From: Dipylidium caninum
Taxonomy: Eukaryota; Platyhelminthes; Cestoda; Cyclophyllidea; Dipylidiidae
Direction of reading: 5' to 3'
Length of the DNA: 64,000 nucleotides
Assembly: GCA_017562135.1 (NCBI GenBank)
Contig: QEYB01000221.1
Span: 1-64,000 of the forward strand
Part shown: positions 27,901-42,900 of the stretch, one piece after another
Numbering within the stretch: the stretch's first letter is position 1
Layout: each line of letters begins with the position of its first letter
Program-made: the position numbers and the translations under genes
The notes under the pieces: generated by a model
Seen by the model: the letters and a program-made list of their open reading frames with translations, nothing else
Told to the model about the DNA's origin: nothing
The model's database searches: none

Positions 27901-30900
27901 TATTTTTCCGTGTGGCCATCCTAATATGATTTTAGCGAACCATGGGATGGAGAGACTTCGTTTACTTTTAGTTTACTTCGGAACGACGTGCTGAAATTTA
28001 ATTAATATACGTTTTCTCCTATTCTATCAGTGCCCAGCCCTCAGTTTTCATTATTTTTAACATCATGCATCATGAAGTAACACTAGTCCAATCATCTATT
28101 TTCTGAAGTATTTTATCCGATTTGCCTCATAAATGGCTTAACGGAAGCAAGTTTAGGCTTTTTACCGGCCTTTAAAGTTAATGTTCATCCTAGCAGGGAG
28201 AGTACCTTGAAATGGGAAAAGACTTATTTAGCACTTTGCTTCCATTACAAAATTGGATGATGTTGTGACATTGCTAGGTCTCACTGAGGTTCTTTTTTCT
28301 ATTCCTCACTTTTTAAATGCGTTTCTATTAAAGCAAATTTTAAACAAAGGAATGTCACTTTTTCACTGCCGCAAAAGCGACTGGAGCTTATGTTGTCCGC
28401 GGTATTGAAGGCTGTCTGCTTCGAATAGTTTAAACCAGGTCCAATGTAATCTCGAGTGGGATTTACTTTACTCTCATGCTTCCCCTTCTCTAAAGAGCAG
28501 CTTAATGGGAGTAGAAGATGAAGGCATTCTTGGGTTTGTGGTCTAAACAAGACTGATTAGTTACTGAAAGTTGGCAATTTAGGGTGAATTTACCGGCGAA
28601 GCCCGATTGGTTAAGCTCAGCATTGACAAAAATGATTTCGTCGTTTTCTTTTTGCAAGGCAACCCCTTTCACAAGAAATTCTCCCTTTACAGCTCGACAT
28701 GTACTGTCTTTTCATTCACGTTTCAAACTTTGTCTCAAAATCATTTTAGTTTACCAAAAAATTGGCGTTGACTTAATATTTGCGGTCCTGTTGGTCTTTA
28801 CCCCCTCTGACGTTTAAAACAGCCGAAATGTAAAACTGTTTCAGAAATTAGAGTTGACAAGAGTCCTTTCTCAGCCGATTGAAAAAGACCTATTTTTCCA
28901 AAAAGGAAACCTTCTGCTCGCTTTCAGCGTCCTTTGTGTTGATAAAAGGATTCTCCGCCAAACTGAAGAGAAAATTATAAGGAGATGGTTTGCCTTCAAA
29001 CTCGAGTTATCTTTTGACAGGTTATCAACTATTACCTCGGAAGTCAGCGAGCGTAGTGCGTTTTCGTCCTTCTTGGAAACAAATTGTATTTACTTAAGAA
29101 TCTTTTCAGAAAAAGTGCCGTCAACCAGTTCTTGAGTTAAATTTTGTCAGTGCTTTTTATAATAAACAAAAAGATGCGAAGATAGCATAGATCGACTAAC
29201 TTTGGGGATAAAACTTCCAAACTGAACTCTACACAGGTTAAATTATTGGTTGATTTATTCATAATTTCCTAATGGTTAAGTGCCTGTCCTTCATTAGCTG
29301 GTCGAAGTTCAGGCGACTCGTATGAGCACGAAATTTTGTCTATTTAACGTGCAGTACCGACTTTTTACTCTACCGGAGATACATCCTTTAAACTGTATAA
29401 GCTATGGCAGAATCTGGCGGCCCCTTAACACTTTTATCTCTGGATCTGAATTAAATGCCAAATGTTTATAGTTGAGGAATCGCTTTTTAGCCTTAACGCA
29501 GGATCCTTAAACTTTTATGTGATGAATACCTCAACTTGTAGACAAAAAGTGGAGTCACTTTTATCTACTCAGGTCCTAGATGTCTATTTGCGTTATGAAG
29601 AGGACCAAGCCGTTGAGACCTCCGTCGGCACTGGCGATGAAACTAGTTCTCTAATGAGCTCCTCGTCTGGACGGCGGGCTGCCCCACATATTGTCACCAA
29701 CTCGATCCCCAACTCCCCCTCTCCTGCTCAAATCTCCGACAGGGTAGGTAAAGTTATTGTTTGCTTTTGGAAATATTCAACTTCATTCTTTAAGGAAAAA
29801 GGTTATTCTTCACTAACGCTGGGGATGTTGTATCCGCAATTTTGTTCGACCTCTCGCATGCCTACACATTTTCACATTCGAACCGATGATTCAGTTATGA
29901 TGCTTCTGAGGTTCTAAAACAACTACGTCCATCTTACAGGAGGTAGTCGTCAGGAAGAGCCTCCCATCGATAGGGTGAATGTCTCATTTTATTTAGAGTT
30001 AGCAAGTCGGATGAACATTAGAGGTGGATCTCTCCCGCTTGACACTGTTTATGTTAGCAACAATCCCTTAAAGTAAGGAGAAAAGTTTAGTGTTCATGAG
30101 GTGTTTGATAAATTTTTGGTGCTCTTCGTCTATCGGCTGAAGCTTATTTCCCAAGTTCCCGCGAAAGTAAGTAGATTTCCGATCCAAGGTAATAATATGT
30201 CTTTCCTCGGTATGCTTTCAAGACAATCCTCTTAATAATTGTAAAATGACAGCGCCAGTTAAATGTTGACGAATGCTGTTTTTTTCTCTTAAATATTAAT
30301 ACCAGTTCCCAATGTGATGCCAGTTGTTAACCTCACATGTCCATTCATTCTCACCGTGTATTATCTCAGCCGGAAATAAAGGCCACCGTGGTGGTGCGCC
30401 CGGGCGTGCGCCAATGGAGTATGGGCTATCAACCCTCCCTCATCTGCCGCCTGACTGCTCCGACTCTGCCCTTTTCGTCCGGCGAGACTGATGAACCCGT
30501 CTACGCTGCCAACCTCTCCCCCATTTCCGCCATTGCTCTCACCTCTGCCACGAATTTGTAAGTTTTCAATGTTTGGGGGACATTTGAGCAAATTTTTCTT
30601 AGTTTTTGGATATTGTAGCTTTTCAGTCCGGTTTTGAATGCTCTGTCCCATATTTCCTTCTAGACGCGGTCGCCTCAATTGGCAACGTATAATTCCCCTA
30701 AACAATCGAGTATATTTCCAGACCTTTATGCACATGTTCCAGCATTTGCAAATTCTCCTCCTCATGAATGTTTATCAAATAGTTGCCGGGACTGTTGTCT
30801 GGGCACCATCATACTTTTGAGTATCACCAAAGTAGGCACATGTTAACTTCTGTGATCCCCACGTTTTCAGACTTACATTGGATGTTTGGTTGTAAGAGCC

Positions 30901-33900
30901 GTACTCCATCACAGAGATAAATACCGCCCACAGTCGGTTGAGGACACAATCTAACCCCTTAACTCCCCCAAATTTGTCGCGAATGTTTTCGTCCACCCCT
31001 AAACTATGAAATTATGAAAGAATCCTCTGTCAAGCAATGCGACTCTTGTATCTCCCGTTGGCAACTTGGCTACAGGCCTATGTGTAATTATTTTTCATTT
31101 TTGGCCACACGATTGTACCAGATTTTTATATAGTCATGGTTTTCACTGAACACTTTTCGACCACTTTTTGCTGTATTATGGAAAACTCATTTTAATGAGA
31201 CGTGACAAACGACCTCAGCTTAAGTATTTTGCCTGTATTCACTTGACATTCATCTTGATGACACGTCTGATTCCTCATCCTGCTATATCGAATTATTTTC
31301 TGCCACCCTAGCACTTTGTCTCTCTCGCTTTTTATCACAAATTTCATAACTTCTCCGTTAACGCACAGCAACGCAGAATTATTCAACCATTCCTTCTCAC
31401 CAGTGGTACACGACTTAACGTCAAACATTAACCTTAAAGGGATAAGTAGCTTATTTTACCACCTTTGTTCAGCAGGTGATGGAAGTAAAGAGGTAACACT
31501 TAAAAGTTATCATATAACTGGATTATCTGGCTCTCCAAGTCCGTTGAACCCATGAAGGTGGTTGACACTCGCTCGACTCTCCTTTTCTCCATCCGTGATG
31601 CCTATTTTACTTGCATACGTCCTATGAATCCATGATTTTTCAGTCACAATGATTTATCTTTCACGTACTGATTTTTTAAGAAGGTGGGAAACATAACCTA
31701 TTCCGAGTTAGCTGAACACATGCGCCTCAATTCATTGGATACACAGTGTAAAATGCCTTAGGGAAAGATAAACCTCTTTTGAGTAACTACCCTCAACTGC
31801 TGGGATAAACATGAAACATGGGGTACCTGACTTGTGTAACACGCTAGAAAATTCACTTATTTTAATTTACTTTTACTTCCACATGATTATTCATTGGCCA
31901 TCCCACAAACGCATAATTATCTTAAGTCGTATGAAAACTCAAAGCATAATCTCAATAGGACGTTATTAAGTGGCAAAAGAGGACTAGTTTTCAAGGGGAT
32001 GGGTTAGTCGGTCGAGGCCTGTAAACTCTGTCTGGCGACTTACGAAGGTCCATCCTCCTCCCTTGGGGCTGTCGCAAAGATTCCCGTTAACTGGTGTGCA
32101 TTGCGATTGTTAAAGTGCTTCAGTCCTCTGGGGGGAGATGCTTTTTATCCATTAATATGCTTTAAGAAAATTGGAATTGTGACTGTGTGCTTAGACCCGT
32201 ATTTTGATCTAAAACGTGTGCCAATTCTCCCTTTGCTTCTTAGGAGTACAATTTTCTCCACTGAGCCTTTAAATGTTAAGATCCAATGGAGGCTGTTTAA
32301 TCTTTTCATATGAGCATATTTTGACCTCTTTTTAATTTAACTTGGCTTCACGCTTGCGATTTTAAACTTCCTTTCAATTTCGAAACGTCTTGGCATTGGA
32401 CTAAATCGTCACGTCGAATCTACATCATAATTGAGATATTCTGAGGACCGAACCGTTAGGTCACATCATCCACTCGAGTTATTAGCACCAAGCCTTACCC
32501 TCCTCTGCAGGAATGTTTTTACCTTTTGAGGACTAAATCTCAGACAGAATGAACATCTCTCTACTTTTTTGTCCATTTGCATTCGGGGCCTTTTTCGTTT
32601 ACGGCAACCAGCAACTCGAGGCTATTTCGGCCAAATTAGCCAAACATTTTACAAGTATTTTAGAATCATTTATATTCAAACACACATATACGGGTAGAAA
32701 ATTCACACATATTTGTTTTTATATTGAAAACATTAATATCGGTAAATATTACACTCTGTAACTAGTTTCGCATGATGCATCCTAAGTTTAGCGGGACAGT
32801 AAGGCGTTGCTTCCCATCCACCTCCAGGCGTGTTACGGTCAGAGTAAACAGTGCAGTCCCTTTTTGGCCCTTTTATTACTGATGTGAATCTTCTAACTTA
32901 GTCTGATTCCATTGTAATGCGACGTAGACGCCGGCTCACTATGCCGGCGATATAATCCTCTCAAATACTCAATAAGTGTTTCTTTAGAAATCACCAATGG
33001 ATGCGTGGCTTCCCCTCTTCTTTGGCCTTTTCTACTTTTTACGAAACGCAAGAATTTATAAGGCAAATTTCCATGTAGAGAAAAGAGCTCAGGCCACAAT
33101 TTGAGCGATTTTCGCAGAAAACAATATTTTGATGTACCTTGGCTTGTCCGATCAACGCCACCCATATATTTTATATAACTCAACACGATATTAGTTTTTT
33201 AATCATTATTTTTACACCATATCATGTAATCCTTTTGGTAGTCGACACTGTTATGGCAACATTCGTAGTCGAGCGAATTCTATACGATTCTGAGAACAAC
33301 TAAACCGAGCTAAGATTTGGCTAAGAATGTAAGCCAAGCCTAGTAGAGATTGAGTTAAAACAAGCTATAGTGCCACAGTGCCGTGGCTTGAGTTCAAAGG
33401 GTTAACTTTCAACTGATCTCTGGGCCTCTACTCAATTTTCTTACCCACGAATGTCGTCTGTGTGTATTGGCGCCAATGCTAAACGTTCACAAATCCGAGG
33501 CTACCAACGTCAATTAAGTTTATATTAGTCAGCGCTAAGTTTTATTTTAATTTGTGAAAGAACATTAAAAGCCCCGTTATCGTCCGCATTTTTTTCTACT
33601 ACAAGAATAGTGATAATTGCCTCCAGACTCTTTGGTGTCCTTTCATTTACGAAGTAAAGAAATAGACTAACTGAACGAATTTAACGCTTTTGCCTGCTTC
33701 TTTTGCTCTCCTTTTTTCTTCCATTATCATGTCATTGTTCATCATTTGACTTTATTCAAAAAACGGGGGAGACTCATATTCAACCAACGCTTTTAAGGTT
33801 TCGCAGAATAAGTCAATGTGTGTAGTTTGCTTCAAAGAACTGCGTTCTTTGGAAGAAAATGAAATAAAACCGAGTCCTTCCGGTGTGGTGGGCACCTTTG

Positions 33901-36900
33901 CTCCGCGTAAATATTCGAAATCGAATTTAGTGTCTATTTTCTTGGTCACTTCCGAGAAGAAAAAGAACCGCTCCGCTAACTATTTCCTATGAGACTTCTT
34001 GGACGACTGAATAGTTAGCTCATTGGTCGTCTTTGTTACCGCGGAAATGTTAGCAAAGTTCTTTTGCCAACTCACATTTCTTTTTCCTACTGCGAATAGA
34101 GTGTAATTAATGACCTGTGAACAGGCGAATCGTCCTTTGATTTGTTCCACTGGTAATGCGTTTCGTTTGAATGCTTCCCAACGTAGGTGGCCTAAGCGAG
34201 CATGGATTTCAACTACGCGTTCTGCACAAGGCATATTTAAGTTTAAATTTTCCAACATTTTTTCCTTTTCAGGTCACCCTCGGTATTATTATCCATTAAA
34301 TCGGGATATTTTAGAAACAAGTAATACCAGCTTTTTGCACCACTTCTCCACTTTGCTGTCTCCTAGCCTTAAGTCCTTTTACTCCTAAAAATGCACTTTC
34401 CATATAAATTTTGGAATTGTTTGCGTGTTTAACCAACCAAAATTTTTCCCTGGGCTTAAAATCTGGTTTTTTTACTCTAAAGTACGCGACGAGTCCGATT
34501 CGCTGGAATTAAGCTGAAAGTTTTTGTTTGGCGAGGAAATGAACGTCGACTTATCCTTTCTCATGCGGCGTAGGAATTAGCCATACTGGAGGCTGGGATA
34601 TCCATTTCATTGAATCAACGATCTTTTGAATAATTGATGTCCTCCCGGGGAGGTGTGTAAATGCCCAGGTTACAACATTATTTCGGCCCCTTGTCTTTCT
34701 AGTACAATGAACGGAAAGGGTTAAATTTGTTTCATCTCCAAATGAGTACTAAATAGTAACGCGCGACGCGTTTTCAACTCATAATGTGAAAATACGAGAA
34801 TTATGGCTGATATTCTTCATCTTGCGCCTGGACAAAAGTGGTCTTAACGTATTCTTAAGTTATTTAACGCGTCGCTTATGAAGTTTTTGACCAAGTCCAT
34901 GTTAAGCCGCGATTCCCAACGCATTTTTTATGCCTATTTATAACGACTGCTTTGTTCGTTTTCCGTCTGTTCAAACATGCTGACTTAAGTGTTGGAGGCT
35001 CGAAAATGTCATTTTTAACTTGTATGGTTTATCCAGAACATCTTATAACTTCTTGTATGGCCTTTTTTTGTCTAAAGATTTGCATTTGGAACAGACGGTG
35101 GGATAGCCGTTGTCGACTACTACCAAGGCATTTGTCTTGTCTGCGCAGCCGTACCCGAGCTCGAAGGTTTGTGAAGTTCCCTTCTCCTATACCCCACGTA
35201 GCGTCCAATTACATAATTTATTACCAAACAAGCGCGCTCAATGAGCTACTCTCCTCACGAACTTCACACTTCACTTGTGGAGATGCGCTATCAGACATTA
35301 GGGTATTCACAAATTGCAATTTTTAGGCTACAACGTCTCTTTCCCGTAGAATAAGGGACTTTTTATTAATCGCATCCATTCGCAAGTGAGGTAAATGTTT
35401 CATACGTCGAAATACACTAAGGTGGTTAGCAAACACAAACGGAACGTAATTATTAAGTCAAAAAATGCGAGTTAGCTTCCAATCGGGTAAAGTAAGAGGC
35501 GAGCGTTCGTGTGGGGAGACTCGAAGTGGTACTAGAGAAGCTTGGTCGATGTCGACTAATTTACAGCTACTAACCTGACAGTTAATGCTAACTTTTATTG
35601 AATGCATAATCGTGTTATATGTCACTTTGATTAACTGTCACCCCTGTGATTAATTCAATTTTGAAGTCTGGTGACTTTTTGGTCATAGTCTTGACTTTTG
35701 AGGCTGATGTTTCCAGAAGTTGGTTATGGCTAGAACTGATTATGATTTTAATCTGTGCAACGGCACTTCCAGCTATTCCATGTTGCTGCCCTTATATGTT
35801 AGTTTTCGGACCCTCGTGGGTCTAAGATATCAGCAATACGGGAAACTTTTAATCATTTCTAATGCTATTATTTTTAAATTAGTTATAATTTGCACTGCTT
35901 AGTCAAGGTATGGAAGCATAGTTTTGTGGCAACTTTAAAAAATTGGGATTTGAAAGCGAATTTTTTGGTTTCCTCCATTTCCTCTGCTTAAGTGTGCAAA
36001 GAATACTAACTATTAGTCAGCATATGTAATTTACTTTCATTTAAATGAATTCGTCTACTTTAGACAGACTTGTAAAGGGTGATCTTAAATTATTTGAACA
36101 ATTCATGCAATCTACTATTCGTCTGTCATTAAAAAAAAAAACAACTTCTCTTGTTAACGCAAAATTATTCTGTTATAATACCATGAAGTAAGTTGGTACT
36201 TATTTTAGCTCTAGATTCGCTCAGCCGCTCAAGAACGAAGTCCTCCTCTAGATTTCCCAACACTGGAAACGGTTCCAAATCAGTTGCAGGTACTTCAGTC
36301 GCCTCTCCGGTGGGAACAAACACTAATCAGGTTGGGAGTCCCGTCTATTAGTGGAGAAATGCCCTTACCGGTATTAAACACCAGAAATAAGGACCTTGAT
36401 GTAGTCATGCACAGGCCTCTAAATCGCCCTTCTTTTCGACCTCGCTTTCACATTGCGGTCGGGAAGTAGTGTCCTAATTGCTACTGCGCCAAATGATAGA
36501 ATAAGTGTTGTTTGAGTATTTTTGATATGCACAGTTTTTGTATTTTGTGTAGTTTATGCATGTGGATTTTGGCTGAAATTCGGTGTTGTTTTTTTCTGTT
36601 GCATGCGAACTGTTAGTTTTTCGCGACAACATTACCCCAACAGCAACGACAACAGCCAGATTCTTTATCTCCACCACCATTACGTCGAACTGCGAAAATC
36701 CCTGCCCTTCACCCCTTTAGAATGTTTCGGAAGGGTCGGGGCACGGGTAACGGGTCACAAGCTTTAAATCTCGAACATCACCGCTCCGCAGGGAGACGTG
36801 TTTCTCAACCCACAAACTCTCCCAATCATCTCACTTCTCACTTTCGCGGTAATGCAGAATTAAACCCACTTGAGAGACGTTACCTTCAACTGCCGACTGT

Positions 36901-39900
36901 TCACCAAGAAGCCCACCACCAGACCTCACCCTTAGCGATGCCTTCTGATCTAGAAATTATTGACTTTCGAAATGTTAACAAAACGAACCCGAGAGGGATC
37001 TCGGAGGCAAGCCTCAACGACATAGCGGCTGCTTCGCCAATTCTGGCTTCAAGTAATAACCCCCAAGCATAACATACCCCTACTTGTTGTTTGTGAGTCG
37101 GTGTTATTTTTTTGTCTGAGTTACACATTAATGCGAATCTCTGTCGCGCTGCAGTCTATCCAAGAGATGCTAAATGCTCAGTGTGGCCAGTATGGTTCGC
37201 CACCAAATAGATCGACTCAGGAGATATTCATGCCAATGAGCAGTTCTGAGATGTCAGGGGGGACGCCCTCACGCCTGACTCCGCTGTCACGCGGATCAAC
37301 GCGCACGGACTTGAAAAGAACGAAATCACAAGGTTTGAGCATGCCGCAGTAGTGTCGATCGTGCATGCTGAATGTAGAGAGAGTAGAGTTGCATGCATTC
37401 ATTTGTACCTTCAATTTGTTTTCGAAACTATTCTTTTTTGAGCGCCGAAATACTCGCACTTTTGCTGAGGCTAATTATTGGCTGCTGAAATTAAGGTGGA
37501 AATAAAGTGGACAGTAGACCGTAAAATGAGACTAGTCACGGAACACTAACTATGCATTTCAACATCATTTGGAAGAGCATTTCTAACCCAAGCGACTTAA
37601 TTCGTAATTTTAGATATTGCGATTATTAGAGCAAAATTTTTTATGTTGCGTTGTTGAAATATGCAAATCTCCTCAAGCTAAGGCATTCCTTTATGCTTCT
37701 CGCGCTAATTATTCGTTGGGGTCAAGACATTTCATTTGCCAATGGCTCACAAATTCAATGATGAGATGGAAATTTTACCATCAGTAGTCACCTTTTATTA
37801 TCATTGTGAATATCTGAGGTTTACTTTTGGCCCCTGATTGCATGCTTTTGCCACCATTGTCTAGTGATATCTTTCCGATGGGAAACAAACAAAGGCGAGT
37901 CAAACCCTCTCCCTTCACCCTTCTCAGCTGATTCCCCCCTCATGTGCATTTTTACCCCAAAAGTCTCGCACTGCTTCTAACACCCGCTCGTCTGCCTTCT
38001 CTAATAGCCTTTTCTACTGTTCCATCGTTAGTAGGAAAATTACTTTTTTGCACACTCTATCGCCTTCACATAACATTCCCAGCTAAATTCGTACCATTCG
38101 TACAAATGTAGAAGATCGGTAAAGTAGTTTAGGCGGGTAGTTTCAGTGGACTTTTAAAAACTCTCTCGAAAAATGTTCTTGTTAGTACTTTTCACACGTT
38201 CGGTCACAACGCGAGTAACGAGTTCTCTACCAAGAGTGTTCAGCTATGCGTAGTCCAGTGCAGCGACACCCGATTTGCAGTATCTTGTGTAGAGATTATG
38301 GGCGATGCGACGTTAAATAACTTAAGTTTCTCCCCCTAACGATCTTGCTTGGAAATTTTAATAATGACTTGAATGTACTGCTACTACTAAGATAACAACA
38401 ATTTCTTTTATTTCATTTACCTATTAGTTTTCGGACAATTTTTCTGCCACTGTTCATTCTATTAAAATTATCTTTTAATATTTTGTTAATCAACCTGCCC
38501 TCCCTCGAGCTTTAAGCAGTATTCGGTAGACCCGGAGTGCATGCACTAGTTGTGTAGATTGACTTTTCCATAATTCTCGTCTCAAACGGAATTTTTGCAA
38601 CTTTCTAATTAGATAAGTGCTGTGAATCCGCGTCTCAAAGACACTCAGACACGTCCGAGCAGAGTTCGATAGATCACTCCGTGTTGGAAGGCATTCGTAC
38701 ACTCGCCTTCGTCGACATGGGCGATCGCAAGAATGGTGATTTTAGCTGAAGTTCATGTCACTTTTGAACTCGAAGGTGCAGTACGTAAATAACATTATTA
38801 AGGTGTTTCAGAGCCCTCACTTTGGGTCGGTACCAACCGCGGTTCTGTGTTCGGCTTCACTTTGGACACCTCGGACGAATCGACCTCGCATATTCCGACG
38901 TATAACTTCCTCGGTAGGAGACGACTGATTTTTTTACATAATTATTTTTCTTTTAAAACGGCATTGATGTGTGCCTGTTCCACTATGGAAGCGTCTGTAT
39001 TTTGAGAAGAAATTGTCAGAATTTAAAGGGAAGCAGCTATTTTGTATGCATTGAACTAGGCTCGGTATGAAAAATGTGAATTTTCGGTTTCATCCTGGAA
39101 AAACAACTGAACCCCACAAGTACTCTCCTATTATTCAAACGAAGTCCTTTTGTTGGGAGGTCAAGACAGTGTTATCACTTGCAAAGTGAAGCGTAACTCT
39201 AAATTTAGATACTGATTTATTTAAAAATAAGTGAGGATTGTAACTCTGCCCCAAATAAACCGAGCAAAGCCACTAGATGTTCGAAAACAATTTGCCTTTA
39301 TGCCAGTCGTTTAAACGCTAGGCCAGAAAGTTAATTTGTACTTTGCAAACTATTTAGCATAAACAACTACGTCCACATACAGAAATAGCTATAAATTTAA
39401 CATCGCTGGTGTAGCATATACGTTCCTTTCTTCTATTTTTGGCTTTTTCGTTGCGTGTCCTTCTCCTCAGAAGCATTGAGTGGATAAGGCTTGAATACCG
39501 ACATGCTGACAAATATGAGGTGTATTTAAAAATATCAGTTTAATGTCCACATAACTTTAGACTTGACCTTCACTACCAGAAACCAGGTGGAGCTCTTTCA
39601 TGCTTGTTCTGTTGTTACTTGTAAGATTTTTGGGACATTTCGGGTTGTTCTTGAAGGGGGTTTGTAATCCTAAACTCTTTGCAATTCAGACTTGTTTGAC
39701 CACTAAGATAGGAGGACTCTTGAGGGAAAATCAGTTTGCAAATTTAATTCCCATTTGAGCGTTTTGGTTTTAATGTATCGAAGACCCAATACTGTTGCCA
39801 GGAAAATTGAGAGGGTGCCTTTCATTGGCTCCATGGAAATGCCTAACGGGTCGCCTTTGAACTATTTACCTACCCATAAGATCAGATGCCTTCTGTGGAA

Positions 39901-42900
39901 GTTTAAATTTGGTAATAAAATTTCCGCAGTTTTTGTGATTTCAGCTTACCGGAATCAGTTTGTCGATATGACAAGATTTTGAGTTAAATTCCGAAGTTTC
40001 GGTGTTTGTCATCGAAGAACTTCCTTACTGCAGGTCACAGACCATGCCCGATTAGTGCTGGCGTCGTTTTGTCATAAATTCCTGTCTCCACAAAGTAATT
40101 TACCGTTCGTTCATAAAATTTCATTCTGCAAGCAGTTTTATTTAGTCAAATAAATTTGCTATGCTCCAAGTAAGCTTGACTTGAATATCAGATAAAAGCG
40201 GTCTTTTTCACAGAATACCTCATTTATTCTGTCTTCCTCTTTAATTCCTCGTTTATGTGAAAGTATATTGGAGTAAATCGTGTTTTTATGCCCGAAAAAA
40301 AGATAAACCTCGGAGTTTCGTCTACAGTCTAACACAATCGCGACTTGAGAGCTATCAGGCCGAATAAGGTGTGCTTTTCCCAACGCGAAAGCACTGGCAT
40401 TGACTAGATTAGCACATGACACGATCTAACGGCGGAGAACTTCTCAAGGTTACTTAACCGATGTGCCTGGTCACGACAACACCTCCAATCACCGTCTGCA
40501 AGCTAGTTGCATCTTCTCATTCGTTATTAACTTAGACTTATTCTCTCCATGTGTCAACTTTTTCGGCGGAGCCTGTATTGTATTTTCTAATCATAATTAT
40601 CCTTTGGGGAACAGCGGACCAAACGGCGCGTCAGTGTGCAAATAGGTTAATGACGGGAAAGGGCTAACGAAGTGCATTTCAGTACTGTTCTAGAATGTTC
40701 GCTGTTTACTTTGCATTTGGGTGGTAGTCAAACTACTTCACTTCTGTCGCAACGTATGAAAACTTCTTTAAAGGACAAATACTGGATCCGAGTTGATGAA
40801 ACTTACCCCCGTAACTTGATCAAGTGGATATTTTGATTCCTTGCCTTAAATTAAGAGTTTCACCACCAATCTAATTCAATTGTAACTCTTACTGTTCTTA
40901 GTCGACGGGCTATTTACTCCACCTCAAAATCCACTTTTATTAACCTTATATAGTATTTTTAGAATGAATGAACTTGTTTTTCGTGGATGCTAACCTAACC
41001 ACTAGGTAATAGACGTGCTTGATTTACAGCTAAGGACTGAGGGAAGATTTGCGAATTCGGTCTCCCTTAACCTATCCCTTTTAGTAACTTAAGTCGTGAA
41101 TCCGAGCATAATCGGACTCTTGCAACACAAACATAAATGCCCGTAAATAGTGAAAATGTTTGTAGAAAATGGAAATACCATCATCATGACCGCTGTCAGT
41201 CGCGTTTGGAACGCAACATTACACGAGTTATTAATAGTCAGGTACTCTATAAGTGGTATTAGTATAGTCTCCTTCTCCATTTTACTGATGTAGGGCATAC
41301 GCTTTAATGGTGTGCCTGCAGGCATCTTTATAACTCAGAATGTCAATCCGAACGCCTGGAATGGTACCACTTGTTTTCGATTTCCTTTAAAAACGGCAAA
41401 AGAAGGCAAAAGCGGAACAAATTATGACTTATTCTTCTCTCAGGGATGTAAGGATTATTGAAGAAGGATTATTTTAATGGGGCATCCTTGACATCCTTTT
41501 CGAAACGGTCGAGCATATGATCCCAATGCGAGGCGAAGAAGCGCGACTTTTTTTATTAGTTACTTTTAGGAGGTTGTTGCTAAACTAGTAACGGGGGATG
41601 CTATTTTCGTGTAACCCGATCTTATATGAGAACAAAAGTTCGCGTCTTTTGTACCTTCCTTCTACAAATTTTTGAAGTTTGCTCTTTGCACGTGGTCAAA
41701 AGGATCTCATGTTCACACACCGTACACTTTCTGATGTTCTAGACCTTTTGCCTAGTCCAGGAATAATCTTTCTCAATTTTTAATGAGGATTTAAGCTACA
41801 AATGATGTGGCTACCGAACCAGCATGTCCCGAAACCCCTGAATGTTAAATGGATGGTGTTTATTAGACATTTTAATTCAGGAAGGTATCCTGACGAAATG
41901 GGAACCGAGTGCTATTTGATTACCCGATAGAAGAAACACAAAGTTAATGCTAAATGGGCCAAATCAGTTGGATATTTCTACTCGTCAGAAAATTTCGGAC
42001 GTTCGAGTGAGGTGTGAACATGTATAAATCTGCGTGCAAATGCCTTGTCGAGACTAGGGAGGCCACTGGAAAGAATCCAAAATCCATTTCCGATTCGTGC
42101 CTGGTTTACACTATACAACGTCGAGTGTCAGTTAGGGGGTTACTGTGTCAGAAATCTTGTTGTCTGTGCCATGTTACTAAGATGCCCCTCTACCCAACCG
42201 TTCAAATCCATGATACTAGTATATTACTGGTTTGAAGGAATTGTCTTATTGTTAAAAGGTACTTATTTCAATAAGGTACTCACTGTGTAATTATTCTGTA
42301 CAGGCTGCGGCAAGCCGTATTCACTGATTTTTTTCAGTTCTTTATGTGGTCTGATGGCAGTGGTATGTGTAATTAATTTAAGAACTGTCTTCATAGGAGT
42401 TTGTCCATTTCTGGTATAATTTTTCGCCCCTCCGGTTGTAACCGATATGGCGGTGATCCCAGGTTCTTATCTCCATTCTACCTACCTGTCAGCTGGCAAA
42501 ATGAACAGAGAGGCGGCTATCATAGTTTACATCATGTTTTTATGCCTTTCGATGTAACGTTCATATATATTCTATTTAGGTACTTTACGTATGACTCTCG
42601 TTTTCGCTTATCTACCAGGCCCTTTATTCAAGTTTGATGGTGAGGTCGTCCACATTGGGTTTGGAAACGCCCAAGGTGAATTGTGCGTTCCTCCTTCTGC
42701 AAAATGGGATGCTGGTAGTAGTGCTGTGCCCAGGCTAACTCTCGTTCCCAATCCGGAAGATTCTCTGCAATTCACCGAGCACGGAAGTAATGAGGGAGTT
42801 TCCAATGAATCCGGCTTCGTTTCCAATGAGTCTGCTGCCCTTCGCCGTCTCGGTGGGTCCACATCGAATTCTCCACCATCATCCAGGCATGCCGGAAATA

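Larger units (their letters stand above)
30558..35077 (+). other. tomosyn intron with transposon debris
   Basis: A 4.5 kb intron. It holds a minus-strand piggyBac transposase fragment (32893-33186) and a minus-strand coding-like frame with one internal TAG (34258-33752). The rest is AT-rich with nothing recognisable. Confidence 0.8.

Noticed and set aside
29462..29572. Continuation of the open frame upstream of the tomosyn exon at 29573
   Set aside because: The human alignment starts exactly at the CTACTCAG acceptor; the upstream part is intron that happens to be open.
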